From: Ampelomyces quisqualis
Lineage: Eukaryota; Ascomycota; Dothideomycetes; Pleosporales; Phaeosphaeriaceae
NCBI GenBank assembly: GCA_018398575.1
Contig: JAGTXZ010000008.1
Span: 372,001-436,000, forward strand
Direction of reading: 5' to 3'
DNA: 64,000 nt
This document shows, one piece after another, positions 34,100 to 46,329 of the stretch (position 1 is the stretch's first letter; each line of letters opens with the position of its first letter). Both the position numbers and the translations under genes were made by a program. A model generated the notes under the pieces. That model saw only the letters and a program-made list of their open reading frames with translations. It made no database searches and had not been told where the DNA came from.

Positions 34100-35642
34100 G
34101 ATGGGGAATTTTGTCAACAGACCGCAAACGAAATGTAAATATACGCAAACGGTCTCGCCATGTGCCTTGCCTTCCAAGACTCCACCGTCCCAGGTCACGC
34201 GTGACCCAAGACCTTGTCGTCGGGTTCCGGCTTGGCGCCACGGCTTGGTGTTGTTGCACGTCGTATATGGTGGAATGTTCAAAAGACTCAAGTTAGGTAG
34301 GGTTCGATAACGATCAAGCTCCAGTTCACGAAAGGCATTTGTTGCCTGTTCCCTGAGCGATTACAAGGGGCGCAGACGTTGGTGTCGGCGCCAGGATTGA
34401 TGAGGGTGGGCCGCAACAGAAAATCTCTCAAGCCGCCCATGCACAGAATGAATGCGTGAATATTCTCGCGGACACGGAGCGGAGCTCAACAAGCCCTTTT
34501 TCTTGTCGCGACCCTGGGTTGAAGTGCCTCGAGTGACAATACTGGCTCTACCGGCTATGTCCAATCGCGACTTGTCTCTGTCTCAGAAAGTGGAGATGGT
34601 ATGATGTAGCTGTGTTCAGCGGACAAGGCGATGGACACCGTACCGGCATACGAGATGCTGCTAGGGGCTGCGCGAGTCTGTGTCAAGCAGCGGAGCGTCG
34701 GCCTTGGCCTCTGCGTATCAGAGACGTGTTAACAATATTGATACTGCCGAAGAGGCTTGTTGTTGTTCGGTGTTGTTCCCAGCGCACGGCTGAGCATAAC
34801 TAATCCTTGTGCATCAGGCCTTGGCGAGAAGAGTCTCACCCACCAAGCAGCAATTCGCTGCAACATGTTCGGTCGCTACGCCGGTGCCGTCTTCACCCAC
34901 ATTGCTTGCCCTTCGCCAGTCACATTTCATCGCGTGCCTGTCAGCCAGCACGCCTCCATACGCGGCACAGATACCGCTCCCCGCCTTCGCCTCCCACTTG
35001 ACACCAGTCTGGGCTTGCTAGCCTGCGCTCGTTCACCCGCTAGCAGAGGTTCCCGCCCACTTGTCACTCCAAAGCAGCTCGGCGTCACTGCGGGCTCCTG
35101 TACTGACTAAGTGCGGCTAACAAGGTAGCCGCATCCCCGCCTCTGCTTGCTTTGAAGTTTGGCGGTTGAGATCATCGCTATCACGGCTACATCAGCCCCC
35201 ATGCGCCCTGCCCGCGCCTCGTAGACCCTCTCAATCCCCCCCTCCAACACAGCTACCATCGCTCTGGCGCGCAAGCGGGACTCGGAACTTCCCCCCGTCG
35301 CCTCCTTCCCTTCGCCGGCCTGGCACACGCAGTGTCCGCCGAAGCAGACAACGACAGCGCCGACGGAGGCTCGCTTCCTCGCCTTCTTGTCACGTCTCTA
35401 CCGACCGCCTTAACACAGCTGTGGTCGCGTGCCATACTTACCCATTCAACATCTTCCGAGGGCTGTGGCCGCAGAAAGCGTCATTGCCTGTGAAGTTTAG
35501 GAAGGAACGGTTATCGCCGCACCGGAGCCTGCGAACCCGGTCTCCGCCGTCACTTCCCACCCTTCCGACCAGACAAACAACACTGCCTTGACCTTTCTAT
35601 ACGGTATCCACACACACTTCCGCTTGAAACAGATCTAGCGTC
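34100..35642. other. Intergenic region and probable long PPZ leader
   Basis: No gene is recognised in this 1.5 kb. The right half (about 35160-35640) is rich in C/T runs, as expected for a promoter and leader of a highly expressed fungal gene. Open frames in it are simple-composition artefacts. Confidence 0.45.
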
Positions 35643-37376
35643 ATGGGCAACCAGCCCTCCAGCACTAAGAAAGACAAAGAGAAGAGTGGTGCCGATGGCG
35701 TGCCTTTGGGCCGCGAATACTACCGCTCGTTCGAGAGATCCGACACCAAGGACTCTACACGCTCGCTGCGCAACTCACTCCGAAATAAGATCCCGGGGAC
35801 GGGCAAAACCGACAGCCCACGAAACTCCGTCGCCAACATCAACGACGCCAGCGCCAAACCTGACAAGTCAGATGCGGCTTCCACAAGATCAGACAGGAGT
35901 CGCGGTGGCAAGGGATCTCGACGAGGCTCCGTAGCGTCCGCGTTGGTCCCAGCACCGGAAACGCCCATCGCTGAGGAGGCGGATGAGCCGACCTCCCCCG
36001 ACGAGATACAACCGCCTCCTTCGCCCGTGCAGGGTGCCACGCAAGGAACAGAACACGAGGGGGTCAGGAAGGCTCAAGAAACAGGCGAGGTTGATCATGT
36101 ATCGGACATACCACCATCTGGTGCCTCTGTGCCGCTGGCTTCGGCTCAGCCTGGTGAATCCATTTTGCAGAAGAAAGATCACCCGATTCCACGAATTCCC
36201 GAACCACCTGCTGCGAACGAGAGCGCTGGGTCGCAGATGGAGATCAGCGCGCTGAAGTCAATGGATCTCGACGATATGATTCAACGATTGTTGGATGCGG
36301 CATACGCCGGCAAGGTGACCAAAACAGTCAGCTTGAAGAACGCAGAAATCTTCGCCATCTGCTCTGCCGCAAGAGAGGTTTTCTTGAGCCAGCCGGCCTT
36401 GCTAGAGCTGTCAGCGCCAGTCAAGATTGTTGGCGACATACACGGTCAATACACTGACCTGATTCGCATGTTTGAGATGTGTGGATTCCCCCCGAATTCG
36501 AACTACCTCTTTCTCGGCGACTACGTCGATCGTGGCAAGCAAAGTCTCGAGACGATTCTCCTCCTGCTTTGTTACAAGCTGAAGTTCCCCGAGAACTTCT
36601 TTCTCCTTCGCGGCAACCATGAGTGCGCAAACGTTACACGAGTCTACGGATTTTACGATGAGTGCAAGAGAAGATGTAACATCAAGGTGTGGAAAGCCTT
36701 CGTGGACACGTTCAATACCTTGCCGATTGCGGCAATCGTCGCGCAAAAGATTTTCTGTGTACATGGTGGACTGTCGCCCAGCTTGTCGCATATGGATGAT
36801 ATCAGGCAGATTGCGCGCCCAACCGATGTGCCAGACTACGGCCTTCTGAATGATCTGTTGTGGAGTGATCCAGCAGATATGGAGAACGACTGGGAGTCCA
36901 ATGAAAGAGGCGTCAGCTATTGCTTTGGCAAGAAGGTCATCATGGAGTTCCTACAACGGCATGACTTCGACCTAGTATGTAGAGCCCACATGGTGGTGGA
37001 AGACGGATATGAGTTCTTCACCGACAGGGTTCTGGTGACCGTTTTCTCTGCGCCCAACGTAAGTCCCGATGTTCGACAACCAGCACGAGGCTTGCTGACT
37101 TGCAGCAGTATTGCGGAGAATTTGATAACTGGGGCGCCGTCATGTCCGTGTCTGGAGAGCTGCTCTGTAGCTTCGAACTCCTGAAGCCACTAGACTCAAG
37201 TGCGCTCAAGAGTCATATCAAGAAGAGCAGGAACAAGCGTCAAAACATGCTGAACTCACCAGTACGTACCGCGGTTGATGGTTCATGGAACACATTTCAA
37301 TGGCCGTCTATAGTATACTTTATACCCTTACTAACTTTTCCTTCAGCCTGCTCACTACGCTCCTCAAAGTTACTAA
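35643..37376 (+). CDS. PPZ-type serine/threonine protein phosphatase
   Basis: Exons 35643-37058, 37109-37261 and 37347-37376 give 532 residues. The start MGNQPSST fits an N-myristoylation signal as in yeast Ppz1/Ppz2. A Ser/Pro-rich regulatory extension of about 205 residues precedes the PP1-like core. All metal-site motifs are present: GDIHGQ, GDYVDRG, RGNHE, VHGGLSP and SAPNYCGEFDN, the last formed across the first intron. PPZ phosphatases act at the plasma membrane in potassium and sodium homeostasis and cell integrity, and are inhibited by Hal3-like proteins. The short last exon encodes PAHYAPQSY. An alternative acceptor 47 bases further on would give a much longer tail (see the separate entry). 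Confidence 0.93.
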
Positions 37377-37393
37377 CGGTCTGCTCTCTGTAG

Positions 37394-37822
37394 GATGCTG
37401 ACAGTAACACTCTACCCGGGTCTCCAACCATCGCAAGTAGCACAGACAACCGAGACCAAGAATACTACGATTCCGTGGACAAGTGCAGAGCGGTTGATGA
37501 ACCCGACAAGAGAGGCTTTTCCGAGCGACTTCGAAGGGTGCGCAGGAAGCCGGGACTGGACCAGCTGGGTGCGCAGGGCGATGGTGCAGACACACAGCCG
37601 GCCAGAAGGAAAGGCCATACAAGATCTCAGACCTGGAGTGACTCTCCTAACGCGGCCAGAAATGAAGATGCGAAATCATTGCTTCTGAGCATACAGCAAC
37701 TCGACATGGAGTGTTCAGGGAGACGAAAGCGGAAACTGCAGGAACAACGGGCGTCATGGGAAGCGACTTTGCCGAGACCTCTGCCTGTCTATCTTGGTCA
37801 TCATTCATCCGAAGCTTTTTAG
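37394..37822 (+). CDS. Possible alternative terminal exon of the PPZ gene
   Basis: A CTCTGTAG acceptor at 37386-37393 opens a frame that stays clear for 142 codons and is in phase with the PPZ exon ending at 37261. It would replace the nine-residue tail PAHYAPQSY with DADSNTLPGSPTIASSTDN and a further 120 or so residues, basic and Ser-rich, ending in a TAG at 37820-37822. No start codon sits at its beginning, so it makes most sense as an alternative exon. It could instead be a chance open frame in the 3' untranslated region. No domain is recognised. Confidence 0.3.
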   Translation, partial: DADSNTLPGSPTIASSTDNRDQEYYDSVDKCRAVDEPDKRGFSERLRRVRRKPGLDQLGAQGDGADTQPARRKGHTRSQTWSDSPNAARNEDAKSLLLSIQQLDMECSGRRKRKLQEQRASWEATLPRPLPVYLGHHSSEAF

Positions 37823-39016
37823 GATCGCATAACGTCAGCATTCGACTTCACAAATTGGACGCGGTGCTCTTGTGTCAAGGGTGTTCAAAGCTGGTGGCTC
37901 TTTTTTTTCTTTGCTCATGTTTCCAATCAACTTCGACTTCTTCTGTGGTACTCTTGGATGGGATTGGCGTAAACGCACGTGCTAATCGCACATTCTTCGG
38001 TACTCTGGTTTATGTTTCGATGTCTCCTATATCAGCGGGTGCGACATGTATAGCATGATGGTAATATTACCGCTTTGTTTAACATCGAATGCCCACACAT
38101 GTCCTCTGCTTCTACACCTTCATACTCGACCTCACCTATGTCGCTCCATGCAAGAAACGCATCTAGCACGCAACAATCATCTAATTCGAGCCAAACTGAA
38201 AGAGTCACAAGACGGACATTACAGTGCGGACTTTTCCCGGTTCGTGTCATCATATGGTAATACCTTGGGGTGCAGTAACACATAATCTTTCATCTATTTC
38301 TACCCCACACATAACTCAGCATGCGTGATCAGGCGGCGCGAGCTAGGCGAATTGCTGCAGGAACTGATTTTGCGTTTTGAGGTCGCATTCGCAGAGCATG
38401 AGAAAGAAGACTGGTAGCAACAGATGGATATTGGTCCATGTGCTATCGGGCGCGCTGCCCCGAACTTCCCACATGCATGTCCGCATCTTTGCCTGCTTAT
38501 TTCCTTTCCACTAACAATTTGCGCCTGCAGGAATGGCGGAGCTGGGATCACCGTGTGGTCACTGATCGATACGAGCTTTGGTGGCGTTTGTTGAGATGAT
38601 TGGGCTGCCTATATACCCGGTCATCAGCGCTTGCTGGGCGTGATTTGAGTGGTTGGATCCGGGCGCCTTGATATGTACGTGACTTCGGGTGAAGCGGCCA
38701 GGGTTGTTTCATTTCGTGGGTTGATTTGTTCTGGAGGGTCTTTGGCGAGGATGTGCATGTTTGTGTGGAGGATGTGTGGCTTGCATTCGGCAATGTTGGG
38801 GTTGGTAGATGGCATGCATGGTTATATGTACATCCCGTCGCCCCAGTTCCTGGGTTGGCTTTTGTGCTGACTTTGAGGCTTCGTGATGTGCCTTGTTCCA
38901 AGGTCGGAGTTTGACTTTGTCCATCTCGTCGAGTATTGTGGATTGATTGCGCGACAACGACTCGGTGTGTTGGAAAGGTAGCTTGTGTTGGAAGAGGCGG
39001 ATTCCAAAGCGTCAAG
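37823..39016. other. Intergenic gap, about 1.2 kb
   Basis: This stretch holds the PPZ 3' region and the transporter promoter. Overlapping frames on both strands around 38550-39160 are of low quality. Nothing else was recognised. Confidence 0.45.
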
Positions 39017-40168
39017 ATGGGGCACCACAGGCACAAGAAAGATGTACAGACGATCCATACGCGGCGGAGTAGCGTAAAGACGGAAATCAAACGGGTGCAG
39101 AATGTTGCGCTCGCAGACGCCACAGCAAAAGCAGGAGTGTCACCATGGACGAAAGCAATGTTCAAGGTATCATCCTTTCATATCTAAACCTCACCCAGAC
39201 CTAACAAACATCACAGCTTTACCTATGCCTCTTCATCGCCACCCTTAACTCATGCATAAACGGCTACGACGGCTCCCTCATGGGCGCCATCAACGACTAC
39301 AAGCAATACCGCAGCTACTTCGGCTTCGACCTCGACGTCGGCACGCCCGAAACAGGCATCGTCTACGCCATCTACACCATCGGCAACCTCGTCGGGTCCT
39401 TCGTCGCGGGCCCAGCAACCGACTTCCGCGGCAGAAAATGGGGCATGTTCATCGGCTGCAGCATCATCATGGTCGGCGCATGCGTGCAAGCTACATGCAC
39501 CAATCTCGGAGGCTTCATGGGCGGGCGGTTCGTGCTAGGTTTCGGCGTCGCGATTACGTCGACCGCGGGGCCTGCGTACGTGAGTGAAATGGCTCATCCC
39601 GTGTATCGCGGTGTGTGTACGGGTGTGTTCAACACGTTCTGGTACGTCGGCGGGATCCCCGGGTCGTTTGTGCCGTTTGGCACGCAAAAGATTGAAGGCT
39701 CGCAGTCGTGGCGCATCCCGTTGTGGTTGCAGATGGTATTTGCGGGGACAGTGCTTGTTTGCTCGCCGTTTTTGCCGGAGACGCCGCGGTGGTTGATCGC
39801 GAATGATAGACATGAGGAGGCGCTGGATACGATGGCCAAGTTTCATGGCGAAGGGAGCAGGTATAGTCCGATTGTGATGTTGGAGTATAAGGAAATGGTA
39901 GAGGATATTAGTGTTACGGGGCCGGATAAGAGGTGGTGGGATTATAGGGTATGTATGGCTATGTCTCTTTGCATGTTATACTCTCTACGACATACATTCA
40001 GCGAGACATTCGACGATAGCAGGTCGTCTATGTGGCTTCAGCATGAGTTTTCAAACACTACAAATCTAAAACACACTCCAGGAACTCTTCAACTCCCGCG
40101 AAGCCCGCTACCGCACTATGCTCGTCCTCTGCATGGCCTTTTTTGGTCAGTGGTCGGGCAACGGCCCT
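39017..40168 (+). pseudogene. MFS sugar transporter, 5' part, interrupted by Copia element
   Basis: Exons 39017-39166, 39217-39948 and 40082-40168 encode the first half of a sugar-porter-family transporter: a hydrophilic N-terminus, GYDGSLMGAINDYKQY, the loop motif DFRGRKWG, a long run of membrane helices, PETPRWL, and after the 133-base intron ELFNSREARYRTMLVL. The frame stops inside the codon run GQWSGNGP, where the LTR begins. Unspliced reading into the LTR meets TGA at 40172-40174, giving a product of about 324 residues with only about half the helices. The substrate is unknown; the sequence resembles fungal lactose or hexose permease-like carriers. The gene body shows no other damage, so loss is due to the insertion alone. 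Confidence 0.9.
40164..40168. repeat. Target-site duplication GCCCT, left copy
   Basis: The five bases GCCCT directly precede the left LTR and recur directly after the right LTR at 47900-47904. Five bases is the usual duplication length for Copia integrases. Confidence 0.9.
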
Positions 40169-40286
40169 TCTTGATAAGAAGGATACATTCTATCTAATGT
40201 CTACAGACGTGTTTATATACCTGTCTGTACAAAGGATGTCTAGGAACAAAGGATACTTTGTGAGGTGTGTGAGCCTATCACTAACA
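40169..40286 (-). repeat. 3' LTR of the Copia element
   Basis: A 118-base repeat. In element sense it begins TGTTAGTGATAGG and ends TTATCAAGA. It differs from the other LTR at two of 118 positions, in both cases T here against C there on the plus strand, one at CpA and one at CpG. Confidence 0.95.
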
Positions 40287-40296
40287 CTCCCCCTGG
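40287..40296 (-). other. Polypurine tract of the Copia element
   Basis: In element sense the sequence CCAGGGGGAG abuts the TG of the 3' LTR. A second GGGGGAG within CTTAAGGGGGAG lies about 20 bases further upstream, a common Copia feature. Such purine runs prime plus-strand synthesis. Confidence 0.75.
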
Positions 40297-42345
40297 CTCA
40301 ATCACCTTACTCCCCCTTAAGTGGACAAGTCTTCAGTCATGTTTGCTTGTAAGTTCTGTAATTGTTCTAGGTTGTCTATGTCCTAGCCTTCGAACGTTCT
40401 CTTTAAACAATACCTTAGGCAGTGCCTTAGTAAAAAGATCTGCTAGGTTTTCCTTTCCCGCAATCTACGCTGGAGCAACGTCTCCCTGCTCTACACATTC
40501 TTAAATAAAGTGGTGCCAAATGTTAATGTGCTTAGTCTGTCTATAAAACTCTAGGTTTTTAGTAAGCTTAAGAGCTAATCTGTTGTTAACAGCTAATAGG
40601 ATAGCTTGCTGCTTAGCCCTGCCCATAATAGGAGCTATTTTGTTGTAGAAGTTCTTTAACCAAATCGCTTCTTTGCACGCGTCCAACGCCGCCACATACT
40701 CAGATTTAGTTAAGCTCCTAGCAACTGTCTTTTGCTGTAACAACAACTACAAGATTAGTAACCTAGCTAGCGTAAAGACCTATCCTGTAGTTAAGCGTCC
40801 TGTATCTGTGTTGCCTCCCCAGTCAGCGTCCACAAATCCCTAGATTTGTGGATTTCCTAGCCTTAAATAAAAGACTCCTTGTTTTAAGCAGCTTACAACA
40901 TATCTATAGGCTTAGAGCACTGCGTCTATATGCTCTTAGTTTAGATTGCTTATATAGCGAGCAAATAGTAACACTAGGTATGCTATAGACCACATTGTTT
41001 TCGTCTGCATGTAATTGAGAGAGCCTACTATAGACATATAAGCAGTCTTGAACTTCGCGTCTGTAGTGTTGTCTACTTCCTTAAGAAGCTTCTTTAACAG
41101 ATCTACTGGCACTGTAGCATGTTTTGTTCTAATTAGGCTATATCTTACTAGATATTGCTGTATAAAGCTATTCTAGTGCATATACAGCCTGTTTTCTATC
41201 TAATCTAATTGCAGTCTAAGGTACCAGGCAGCTCTTCTAGCATTAGTTATTTTAAACGCAGTACTTATTTCCTTTTTAAAGGCTGTAATTGCGTTATTGC
41301 TTACGCTAAATATGTTAATATTATCTACATACACAGTAAGGATTAGTCCTCTGTCTTTATTGTAAAAGACACACTTGTTGTACAATAAGAACGTCTATTT
41401 ATGTTACAGAAGCTATTGCTTTAGTTTCCAAAACTACATGCGTAGTAATTGCTTTAGGCTGTAAAGTGCTTTTGCTAGTTGTAGCACTTTCCCTAGATGT
41501 AGGTATCCTTGTAGTAGTTGCAGGTAGATTTCTTCTAGTACTTTACTATTTAGGAAAGCTGTAACAACGTCTATTTGGTAACACATCTATTTACTTATAA
41601 CTATTATTGCAAAGAGCAACCTGTAGGCTAATGCTTTAACTACCCTAGAGTATATTTCTGTGTAATTGTAGCCTTTGACTTATTAGAAACCCCTTGCAAC
41701 TAGACGCGCCTTGTACTTTAGCAGCTCTCTGTTTAGCCCTAACTTCTTCTTAAGCACCTACTTTAATGTAAGCGCTTTGCGCTCTAGCAAGAGAGTAGTT
41801 AGTTGCCAAGTTTTATTCTAGATTAGGCTGTTGTATTCTTCCTACATTGCCTTTCTCTATTTGGCTGCGTCTGGACTCTGTATAGCTTGTGCGTACAATT
41901 GTAGATCTAGTCGCAACGTATAGTTAGTTATAGAGTCTATTATAGTGAGTATCGTCGCGCTTTGTATAGCACTAAGATTTGGCAGGTATTAAACACACAG
42001 GTTTTTAAAGTCTGCGAGAAAGGCTTTAGGCAGTTGCACGTTAGCTAGCTTGCGTCGCGTAAGTTGTCTTAACTTATCTCTGTAGATGTCTCTTTCCTTC
42101 TCTAATTCTAAGGTAAGCAACTTATTGTTCTCCCCTCTCCTTGTCCTCTTTTGCCTAGACCTGCCTAAGCTGTTGTTTATCACCTGTAGATCTTAAATTA
42201 TCTCTTTCGCGTTATTATCCTACATAAACATGCGCGTCGCTACAGACTTGATTTGCCCTAGAGCTGTCTAGTTTGTGCATCTATTAAATTCTTTTCCTTT
42301 CCCTCTTAGGCATTAATGGTAAGGTAGTCCTCCTAGTTTAAACGT

Positions 42346-43383
42346 GCATAGTATCCGCTGTTTGTTAAGTTCAAATTTGACTCTGCATATTGTGCAATAT
42401 CTCAGGCCTTCCTCTTTAAAGTAGTCTTTGTAGATCTAATTTCCTTCCTGCATCACAGGGTTAGTTAATATCCTAATCTATCTTGTTCTGTTGTCTACTT
42501 TATATTTGCACAGTTTAGCACCCTCCTAAATACATCTGAAGCAAGGCTAGTTTCTGTCGCATCTGGTTTTGCTAAGTTTTCTGCAGCGCAGACACGCCTT
42601 AGTAGTTTTTATTTGCTTATTATGTTCTTAAGAATAATAGAACCTGTTGCCTTTTACGCATGCTAAGCATAGATTAGTTCTATCAATTGGCTGCAACGCA
42701 TTACAGGTTCTGTAAGTACTATAGCATCCCTAGCACTTTAGATGTAGGAGCTGTTACCCCTTAACTACCTTAGCTTTGCTGTATTGCCTTATTATAGGTA
42801 GCGAGCCATCTGGCTCTAGTATAAGTCTCTTGCAAGTTGTGCCTCTTTTGTTGCACATTATACAAATAGCACCTGTGTCTTGGTTATAGTTTGTGTTGTA
42901 GTAGAAACACGCGTTATACTTGGCTTCGTTAGGCGTTTGTTATGTAAGTTAGGTGTTTTGTGTTATTTTGTCCCTTTTCTAGGGTAAGGCGTTGTTTTCT
43001 TTAGAATTGCTGTTATTCTAAGTAGGCTTCTTAGTTAGTCTGTGTACTTTCTTTGCTTTCTTCTAGTTGTTAGGATTCTTTCCTATCCTTATACTATAAG
43101 TGTACCTGCAGTAGCATAGTTTGCATAAATCTTTGTTGTTAGGTCTGCAGGTTCCTATTTCCGCGCTTGGGCTGCTACAGAAGGGGTTTTTGCATGCATT
43201 CTGCTTCTAAGCTGTTACCTAGCATATCGCATTAGGCAGAAATTTAATCTTTTTCCTGATGTTTGCACTCTAGTTTCTTCTTGTTTAGGCACCAAAACAG
43301 TTTTTGCATATCTTTTGTCCTTTAGGTCCTTTATACTTTAGGCTTAGCCTTTTACTTGGCTTAGAGCAATATACATTTTAACA
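42346..43383 (-). other. Cys-rich, zinc-finger-like segment in the Copia integrase-RT linker
   Basis: Translated in the gag-pol frame, this 346-codon segment has about 29 cysteines arranged mostly as CxxC pairs. The clearest cluster (42508-42594) is C-x2-C-x7-C-x5-C-x2-C-x7-C and includes CDRN, PCFRC and EGAKLC, close to the fungal Zn2Cys6 pattern. Others are C-x2-C-x6-C-x11-C-x2-C (42658-42735), C-x14-C-x2-C-x6-C (42832-42909), C-x4-C-x9-C-x7-C-x2-C-x-C (43108-43194) and C-x2-C-x12-C (42346-42396). Ordinary Copia elements have no such region here. Some Cys codons could have arisen from Arg codons by C-to-T mutation, but the regular pairing argues that most are original. Confidence 0.65.
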
Positions 43384-46329
43384 GTAGTCTGGATGCAGTG
43401 TTGTAAACAGTCCTGTTTGTGTTATTAGTACATCTACGTCTAAAAAGTCTTCAACTAAGATATGTCTTGCCAGCGTAGCATTCTTTAACCTCTAAAGGCG
43501 TGCTAGTATCATTTGTGTTTTACCATGCTAGTTAATAGTAGCAGTCGCCTTCCGTTTCACTAGTAGAGTGTCCTCTAGTATTAACAATTAGAATTTACCA
43601 AATTCTTCCTTACTCTTGTTATTGTAGCCAAGCGCTAATAACAGACATATTAGGCTTAAGTTTAACCTGCGGTTCGTTAGCGTATTGCTAGCGTCCTAGC
43701 TATTGTAGTTTCCTGTTGGTGTAAGGAATTTGGTTAGTCCTTTGTTAAAATTGTCCTTATCAACATCTTTGTTAGTAAACGTTATTGGCAGCACGTAGCT
43801 CTCATCCCAGCCATCTGCTTCGTTACCTAATTGTCCCTCTCTAGGGGATCCCACTTTGTCGTCATCTATACAGGGTCCAAGTCTCCTCAAAGGAGGAGTA
43901 AGGTCTCTTCCTAGTCTAGTTGCAAAGTAAGCAGGTGTCCCGTTACTGTTGTCGTTTCTGTTAGCTAGTCTTAGTCTTTGTTGTAACGCTGTAGCTGTAC
44001 TGTTTCCTGTCCTAACTAATAAGTTCGCTCTTGGTGTTTGCGTCCCTAGACTGCTATAAAAGTGCAGTGACGTGACCACCTCGTTATCTAAATCCAGAAG
44101 TCCAAGCTCTTTAGAGGTTATTGCTTAACGCTGTCTGCGTCTTTCAGCTCTTAATGCTCTGTCATCTGCTATAAAAGCAGCAGAAGCTTTAAAGAATCTT
44201 AAAACAACTCTTCTGTTATTAACAGGGTCGTGTTCCCTATTATTCTTATTCTTATCTAAGCTTGCTTCATCGTATTCACTTGTAGGTTGTTAAAAATAAT
44301 CCATATGCTGCTTAGTTAGGCCATTATATAGATTACGCAGTCCTAAACCATCGTCCACTAGTGTGTAAACCACTCGTTTTACTGTTAAGTTGTCTGGGTC
44401 CTATACCTAGTATGTTGATTTATTGTCGCATCCTACCAGATACCCAACCTAGCCTCTTAGGTTATAGAGTTTTCGCTTATACTGCTCGTTAGTGTAGCTA
44501 ACATACACTTAACTAGCCTATGCTCTCTCCTGTAAGAGATCTGGTTGCCTGCCGTGCTCCAATTCCCAAGGCGTAATTTTTCCTTTATAAGCCCTTGTTA
44601 GGGTATAGTTTTTGAGCCAAGCAGCGTAGTCTATAGCTTCTGGCCAGAGACTTTCCAGCAATGTTGTGTTGCGGATAAGATTAGAGGCAGTACTTTAAAT
44701 AATTTTCCGCACTTGTCCGCCAACTATAGCGTCTTATATTATAGAACTGCTAGTTTCTCTTAAGGTGCGATTGACACGTTTAGCGACGCTAACTTAATAA
44801 TGTGCGTATAGCGCTATTGGCTCTAGTACAATACCCTTTTTGTCGCACCAAGTTTTCTAAGGCCCCTAATTAAACTAGTTGTCTGCTCTGTACCGCTTAA
44901 TAACAATGCTAAACGCGTTTTCCTCTTTCTTGTAAAGCTGCCTTAACTTATTAGGGAACTCTGTTAGTGTGCGCAAACAAATAGTCTTTGTTGCTCTTGT
45001 AGCATTATTAGTAACAAATGCTATCTATCTTGTTTTGTCCTACCCTAGGACTAGGTACAGACCCTATATGTCTACATAGATCAGTTCGCCTTTAGCCTTG
45101 TATCAAACTTTTACTAGTTTACGCAGGATTTTTACTACAGCGCGTGAGGTCTTGCAGATAGGGCAGATTTGGCCTAGTTTGGCCTAGATCTCCCTCTTAA
45201 ACACATTAAGTCCTTTTGCACATAATGTTAACGTAATTATGCGTTGCAAATTAAGGTAACTAAGGCGTTAGTGTTCTTTTCATACTAAATTACTAAAATT
45301 AACGCTTGCAACAATAGAATGCATAAGCACCCTTAGGACTTGGTTTGCTATGTTCAAATAGTATAGTCTACTGTACTCTGTTGCTAAACCAATAACGTTC
45401 CCTTAAGGAGATTTCAGTTCTATTGTGCTAGTTTCCAGATGCCACGCACTGCAGATGCCTGCCTGTGCAAGTTTAGAAACCAATAGCAAGTTGCACCTAC
45501 TATTTGGTGCATATGCTATATTGTGTAGCGTAAGCGTAAACACATTGTTCTCCAAGTCTTTTATATTAAGTTTAACAACTCCTCCTCTAGCAATAGCAAG
45601 ATTGCTGCCCTTGCCTACAGTGTTAACTACTGCGTTAAATGCGTAGAGCTTCGCAAACTTTGTCGCATTATTGCACACATAGATATTGGCTCTAGAGTCT
45701 AGAATCTAACTGTCTGGGTGCACTGTCTTTAAGCGTTCTTGTGCCATTATTACAACTCTCTTGTGTATTAACATGTTGCTTAAGGGTAATTGCTTAGCAC
45801 AATTCTGTGCCTCCAAAGCTAAGACTATTTAGTTATGTGCTCTATGCACATTAAATTCGTCTGACTAGAGTTGTACCTATTCTAGGCTATTCTTACTAGC
45901 AAGATGTCTTTTTGCCAGCCATTCTTTTAGGTCGTAACCACTCTATTCCATAAGGTTATCTCCTGCAAAACCAAACCATACTTTATAAAAATTGTTAGCT
46001 AACTAGTCGTCTTCAATTTTGCAGAGCGTATCGCTGGACTAATCTAAGCGTTCTTTATTGCAATTTAATTTTAAGCGTAAACTTTCTGTAGTGACAGCGT
46101 AGTTAGCATTAACTATGTCCAACAAGACAATAAGTGGTTTAGTACAGAAAGAGACATAGGGAACAATTTGGTTAACACCTTCTATCTCTATTTCTACTTT
46201 ACGCTCCTCCCCCTTTACAGACTCTAGTAACCCCTCCCCCTGTCCCCTACATCCCCGCTTAAGCTGCCCTAGTCGCGAGGTCTAGGCGCAACTGTTAGCT
46301 AGTGTAGTAAAACATAGGTTGGAAGCTAT

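Noticed and set aside
42508..42594. Interpretation of the Zn2Cys6-like cluster as a captured host transcription factor gene
   Set aside because: The cluster lies within the continuous gag-pol frame and is flanked by other Cys clusters, without an intact separate gene. It is kept as part of the polyprotein.
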